From NCBI GenBank assembly GCA_964562015.1, contig CAZLRH010000054.1, forward strand, positions 1 to 5,064: DNA of 5,064 bases. The letters run 5' to 3'. A program made the position numbers and the translations under genes. Positions within the stretch are counted from its first letter, which is position 1; each line of letters opens with the position of its first letter. Shown in pieces: positions 2,913 through 5,064 of this stretch. Below the pieces are notes generated by a model, which made no database searches, was not told the origin of the DNA, and saw only the letters and a program-made list of their open reading frames with translations. The stretch is from CAZLRH01 sp964562015. GTDB lineage: Bacteria; Verrucomicrobiota; Verrucomicrobiia; Opitutales; JABDGR01.

Positions 2913-5064
2913 TACGTTTTCTGGTTGGGCGCGCCGGGCGTGGGGTTTTGCAACTGAAAATCAGCGCAGTTGCTGGCGGTGTCGGCGCCATCCGCGATGC
3001 GGCCCGCGCTCCGGTTGGGTGCGCCCTCGGCCGGAGCCGCCGCGCCCCGGCGGCCACCTCGGCCACCCGCGGGCGAAGCCACGCTGCAACCACCCCGCCC
3101 TGCACCAGACGCGGCTTGGTAACCTTGGGCCGCCCACGGGTCCACGAGTCCGCCGTAGTTGAGGCTGTCCACGACCAAGCCGGAAGCGTCACGCAACACC
3201 ATGCTGCCCGCGCTGGCCAAGGCCGGTCCACCGAACCACTGGTTGGGTGCCGGTGTCCCTTGGTAACCTTCTGTGGTGACCGCTGTGTCATGGACCGCGG
3301 CGTTGATTAGGTGGTCGCTGGCGAGCGGACTATCGAGCGTGAGGCCGGTGCCGAGCGGCTGGATGGGCTCGTTGCTCGCATGGGCAAAAGCCGTGGCGGG
3401 CTGGAAACTGAGGCCGGTTCCCCGGACGCTGAGGGGCATGTTCGAGGCATGGTCAAATTTGAGCGGAGCGGCCAACTCGAGGGTGGCGGCGCCACCGGCA
3501 CCGCCGCGACCCCCGCGACCACCCCCGCCGCCGCCCGCTTGGACGTTGACGGTGTTGACCGTGACGGACTCGATGCCATGGCCGACGCTGTCAATGTCCA
3601 ACCTGATCTTGTCACCCGCCGAAATGTTGGCGCCGCTTCGCACCCTGATAGAGGTGTCGCCAGCTTTCGCGTCCGCCGCCAGATAAGTTTGCGTGCCCGG
3701 CTTGCCGACCTCGGTGATGGTGACTACCTCATATTGTTCCACCGTTCTTGCGACGGCAGGTGAGGAAGTACCATAGCCAAGGCCGAGCTTCTGGCCGACC
3801 TCAAAACCCGCGACGCTCGCCACCGGCACGCCGGTCGAGCCGACGGGGATCGTGATCACCGGACCGTCCGGAAGGGGCTGCCAAAGCGTGGTGCCGCCGA
3901 CGGCCGCCGTACCGATACCCGCGATTTTACGGGTTTCCACGCCGGTGCCGTTGTCGATTTCAATGCTGTCCCCGACACTCATACCCGTCGTACTTCTAAC
4001 GTAAAGCTTCGTATCACCCTTTTTCGCGGGAACTGCCAGCCCGGCATTGGCGAGACCGAGCAGATAGAAGCCGCCCGCCCGGAGCTTGGTCCCGGCGGGA
4101 ATCTTCACGGACGAAAAGATGCTCTGCTGGGTGGGGTGCTCAGTCAGGGTCCAGTTGGAGATATCCACGTCAGCGGTGCCCGCATTGTAGAGCTCGATGA
4201 AAGAATTGGTCGGGTTGGCGGGCGTAGCGGAGGTAACCGCGAACTCGTTGATCTTGATCGGGCTGACATTCCGCACCTTCTCCGCCGATTGCTCGGATTG
4301 CTTCAGGCCGTTCGCCGTCCAGGCAACGTTGGCGAGCAAGTCGCCGTTGAAGGCGGCAGGCCCCGAGGTGACCTTGAAAGTCGCAGTGACGGTTGCGCCC
4401 GGCGCCACCGGTTCAGCAAAAGTCTTGGACGTCGCTGTGCCGCCGGAGACCACCGCGGACCACCCCGCGGGCGCAGTGATGCTCAATGTGACGCCAGTCG
4501 CGGGGACGCCCGCAGTATTGGTAAAAGTGACGGCGGTGTCCTGCGACGAGCCCGGCGAGAAAGTCTGGAGTCCGGGCGCGGCGGGCGCCGCGGCAGGAGC
4601 GATGCTCTGGCGCGGTGCTTCGTACCTGGCCGCCACCACGTTGGCCTGAACTTTCTGATCCGTGGCATCCGACGGGAAAGTGCCGGCGGCCGTCATGGCG
4701 CCTTCATAGAACGTGCCTTGGGAGCCATTGCTGTTGTCGCCGCCATTGCCCAAGAGGATGGCGCCCTGCTTGCGCATCGGGTCATAACTGGCGTTGACGC
4801 GCTGGCCGTCGAACATGACCTGCAGCTCGCCCTTCTGCGAGTCCCCGCCCAGGGAGGTCCAGTGGTGCGCTTCGCCCTTGGCCATGGCAGTCACAAAACG
4901 CCAGTTGAGGCTCGGCAGACCGGGGCAGTTCTTGGAACCATCCGGGTTGACGCAACCCACGAGGTTGTTCTCTTGATCGGTCATGACCCACGGGCCCGGA
5001 GGCGGGCCATGATACCAGTTGGCGGCGTTGCCATAGTAGGTGGTCTCCATGGTGCCGTTACCGT
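2912..5064 (-). CDS. abfB: GH54 alpha-L-arabinofuranosidase with NEW3-like and lamin tail domains, C-terminal part (5' end outside window)
   Basis: Predicted secreted enzyme releasing terminal arabinofuranose from arabinan or arabinoxylan. The frame is open to the right edge (it reads GNGT just before METTYYGN), so ATG 5050 is an internal Met; the signal peptide and first part of the catalytic domain lie outside. It ends at TAG 2914-2912. Numbering from that Met: residues 1-143 are the C-terminal half of GH54, with DQENN (E27, likely nucleophile), FVTAMAKGEAHHWTSLGGD and GGDNSNGSQGTFYEG (D105, likely acid/base). The 78-residue spacing is close to that of the characterised fungal GH54 enzyme. 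Residues 164-262 resemble a NEW3/NPCBM-associated beta domain. Residues 265-332 start a lamin tail domain (KINEF, FIELYNAG, ISNWTLTE), and its usual end (SAGRIADGADTASN, PTPGAPN) appears only at 680-708. Between lie GDT/VGD beta modules, a Gly/Arg tract (506-517), three 23-residue repeats (523-591) and a second Gly/Arg tract (651-669). The CBM42 usual in fungal GH54 is absent. Cysteines are C33, C42, C655 and C695. Confidence 0.9.
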   Translation of the reverse strand, partial: GNGTMETTYYGNAANWYHGPPPGPWVMTDQENNLVGCVNPDGSKNCPGLPSLNWRFVTAMAKGEAHHWTSLGGDSQKGELQVMFDGQRVNASYDPMRKQGAILLGNGGDNSNGSQGTFYEGAMTAAGTFPSDATDQKVQANVVAARYEAPRQSIAPAAAPAAPGLQTFSPGSSQDTAVTFTNTAGVPATGVTLSITAPAGWSAVVSGGTATSKTFAEPVAPGATVTATFKVTSGPAAFNGDLLANVAWTANGLKQSEQSAEKVRNVSPIKINEFAVTSATPANPTNSFIELYNAGTADVDISNWTLTEHPTQQSIFSSVKIPAGTKLRAGGFYLLGLANAGLAVPAKKGDTKLYVRSTTGMSVGDSIEIDNGTGVETRKIAGIGTAAVGGTTLWQPLPDGPVITIPVGSTGVPVASVAGFEVGQKLGLGYGTSSPAVARTVEQYEVVTITEVGKPGTQTYLAADAKAGDTSIRVRSGANISAGDKIRLDIDSVGHGIESVTVNTVNVQAGGGGGGRGGRGGAGGAATLELAAPLKFDHASNMPLSVRGTGLSFQPATAFAHASNEPIQPLGTGLTLDSPLASDHLINAAVHDTAVTTEGYQGTPAPNQWFGGPALASAGSMVLRDASGLVVDSLNYGGLVDPWAAQGYQAASGAGRGGCSVASPAGGRGGRRGAAAPAEGAPNRSAGRIADGADTASNCADFQLQNPTPGAPNQKT
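3278..3484 (-). repeat. Three tandem 23-residue repeats in the arabinofuranosidase
   Basis: Residues 523-545, 546-568 and 569-591 (numbered from the Met at 5050) align without gaps at a 69-bp period. HASN occurs at 534-537 and 557-560, with H580 in register in copy three. GTGL occurs at 544-547 and 567-570. Each copy begins with a beta-strand-like stretch (TLELAAPL, GLSFQPAT, GLTLDSPL) followed by a His. The units look like reiterations of the closing segment of the adjacent GDT/VGD modules. Confidence 0.7.
3551..4030 (-). repeat. Three diverged beta modules inserted in the lamin tail region
   Basis: Three segments share a pattern of the form GDT-x-I-x-V-x-S-x(3)-V-G-D-x-I-x-I-D, then E-x(3)-I-x-x-V-G: residues about 341-382 (KKGDTKLYVRSTTGMSVGDS, then VETRKIAGIG), about 398-450 (VPVASVAGFEVGQKLGL, then YEVVTITEVG) and about 458-500 (KAGDTSIRVRSGANISAGDK, then HGIESVTVNTV). 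The middle copy is the most diverged. Similar modules occur, as I recall, in other bacterial extracellular glycoside hydrolases; their role here is unknown. Confidence 0.55.

Noticed and set aside
2729..3310. Long plus-strand frame of 193 codons opposite the end of the arabinofuranosidase gene
   Set aside because: It starts inside the hairpin repeat, runs antisense to a well-supported gene and has Arg/Pro/Gly-rich composition typical of a GC-rich shadow frame. The same applies to the other antisense frames at 3273-3763 and 4197-4649.
5048..5050. ATG as the start of the arabinofuranosidase
   Set aside because: The frame stays open upstream to the window edge, and the residues around it (GNGT before METTYYGN) look like the interior of a GH54 domain. 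No signal peptide follows the ATG.

Overview
The window comes from a GC-rich bacterial chromosome and carries four protein genes, two of them cut by the window edges. Nothing in it proves a taxon. A GH54 arabinofuranosidase joined to NEW3-like and lamin-tail modules, a VKOR-DsbA fusion, poor Shine-Dalgarno sites, a TTG start and intergenic spaces full of palindromic repeats together fit a soil or sediment bacterium of the Verrucomicrobiota/PVC type. That placement is inference; Acidobacteriota or another environmental phylum is possible.

Layout: (1) 1-305, plus strand: C-terminal third of an agmatinase-type ureohydrolase. (2) 306-501: spacer with a 10-bp inverted repeat (421-473). (3) 502-1098, plus strand: complete DUF1905 + YdeI/OmpD-associated (OmdA-like) protein. 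(4) 1099-1346: spacer between convergent genes, holding a nested palindrome (1146-1301). (5) 1347-2600, minus strand: complete VKOR fused to a DsbA-like thioredoxin domain, with a TTG start. (6) 2601-2911: 311-bp spacer made almost wholly of structured DNA: an ACGGAT-repeat inverted element with an embedded TATAAT, and two oppositely oriented copies of one 22-nt hairpin, the nearer of which to the VKOR gene looks like a terminator. (7) 2912-5064, minus strand: C-terminal 700+ residues of a secreted GH54 alpha-L-arabinofuranosidase, open through the right edge.

How the genes may work together: the arabinofuranosidase would release arabinose from plant polysaccharide outside the cytoplasm. It has cysteines in its catalytic and C-terminal parts, and the downstream VKOR-DsbA fusion is a self-contained disulfide-forming enzyme for exported proteins. 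A functional link is plausible but weak, because a terminator-like hairpin and a separate promoter-like site lie between them. The ureohydrolase (polyamine/arginine metabolism) and the OmdA-like protein look unrelated to that pair.

No tRNA, rRNA, CRISPR array, transposase or phage gene was seen. The most notable signals are the hairpin pair with a compensatory base change, the nested palindrome, and a lamin tail domain apparently split by about 280 residues of repeat modules.
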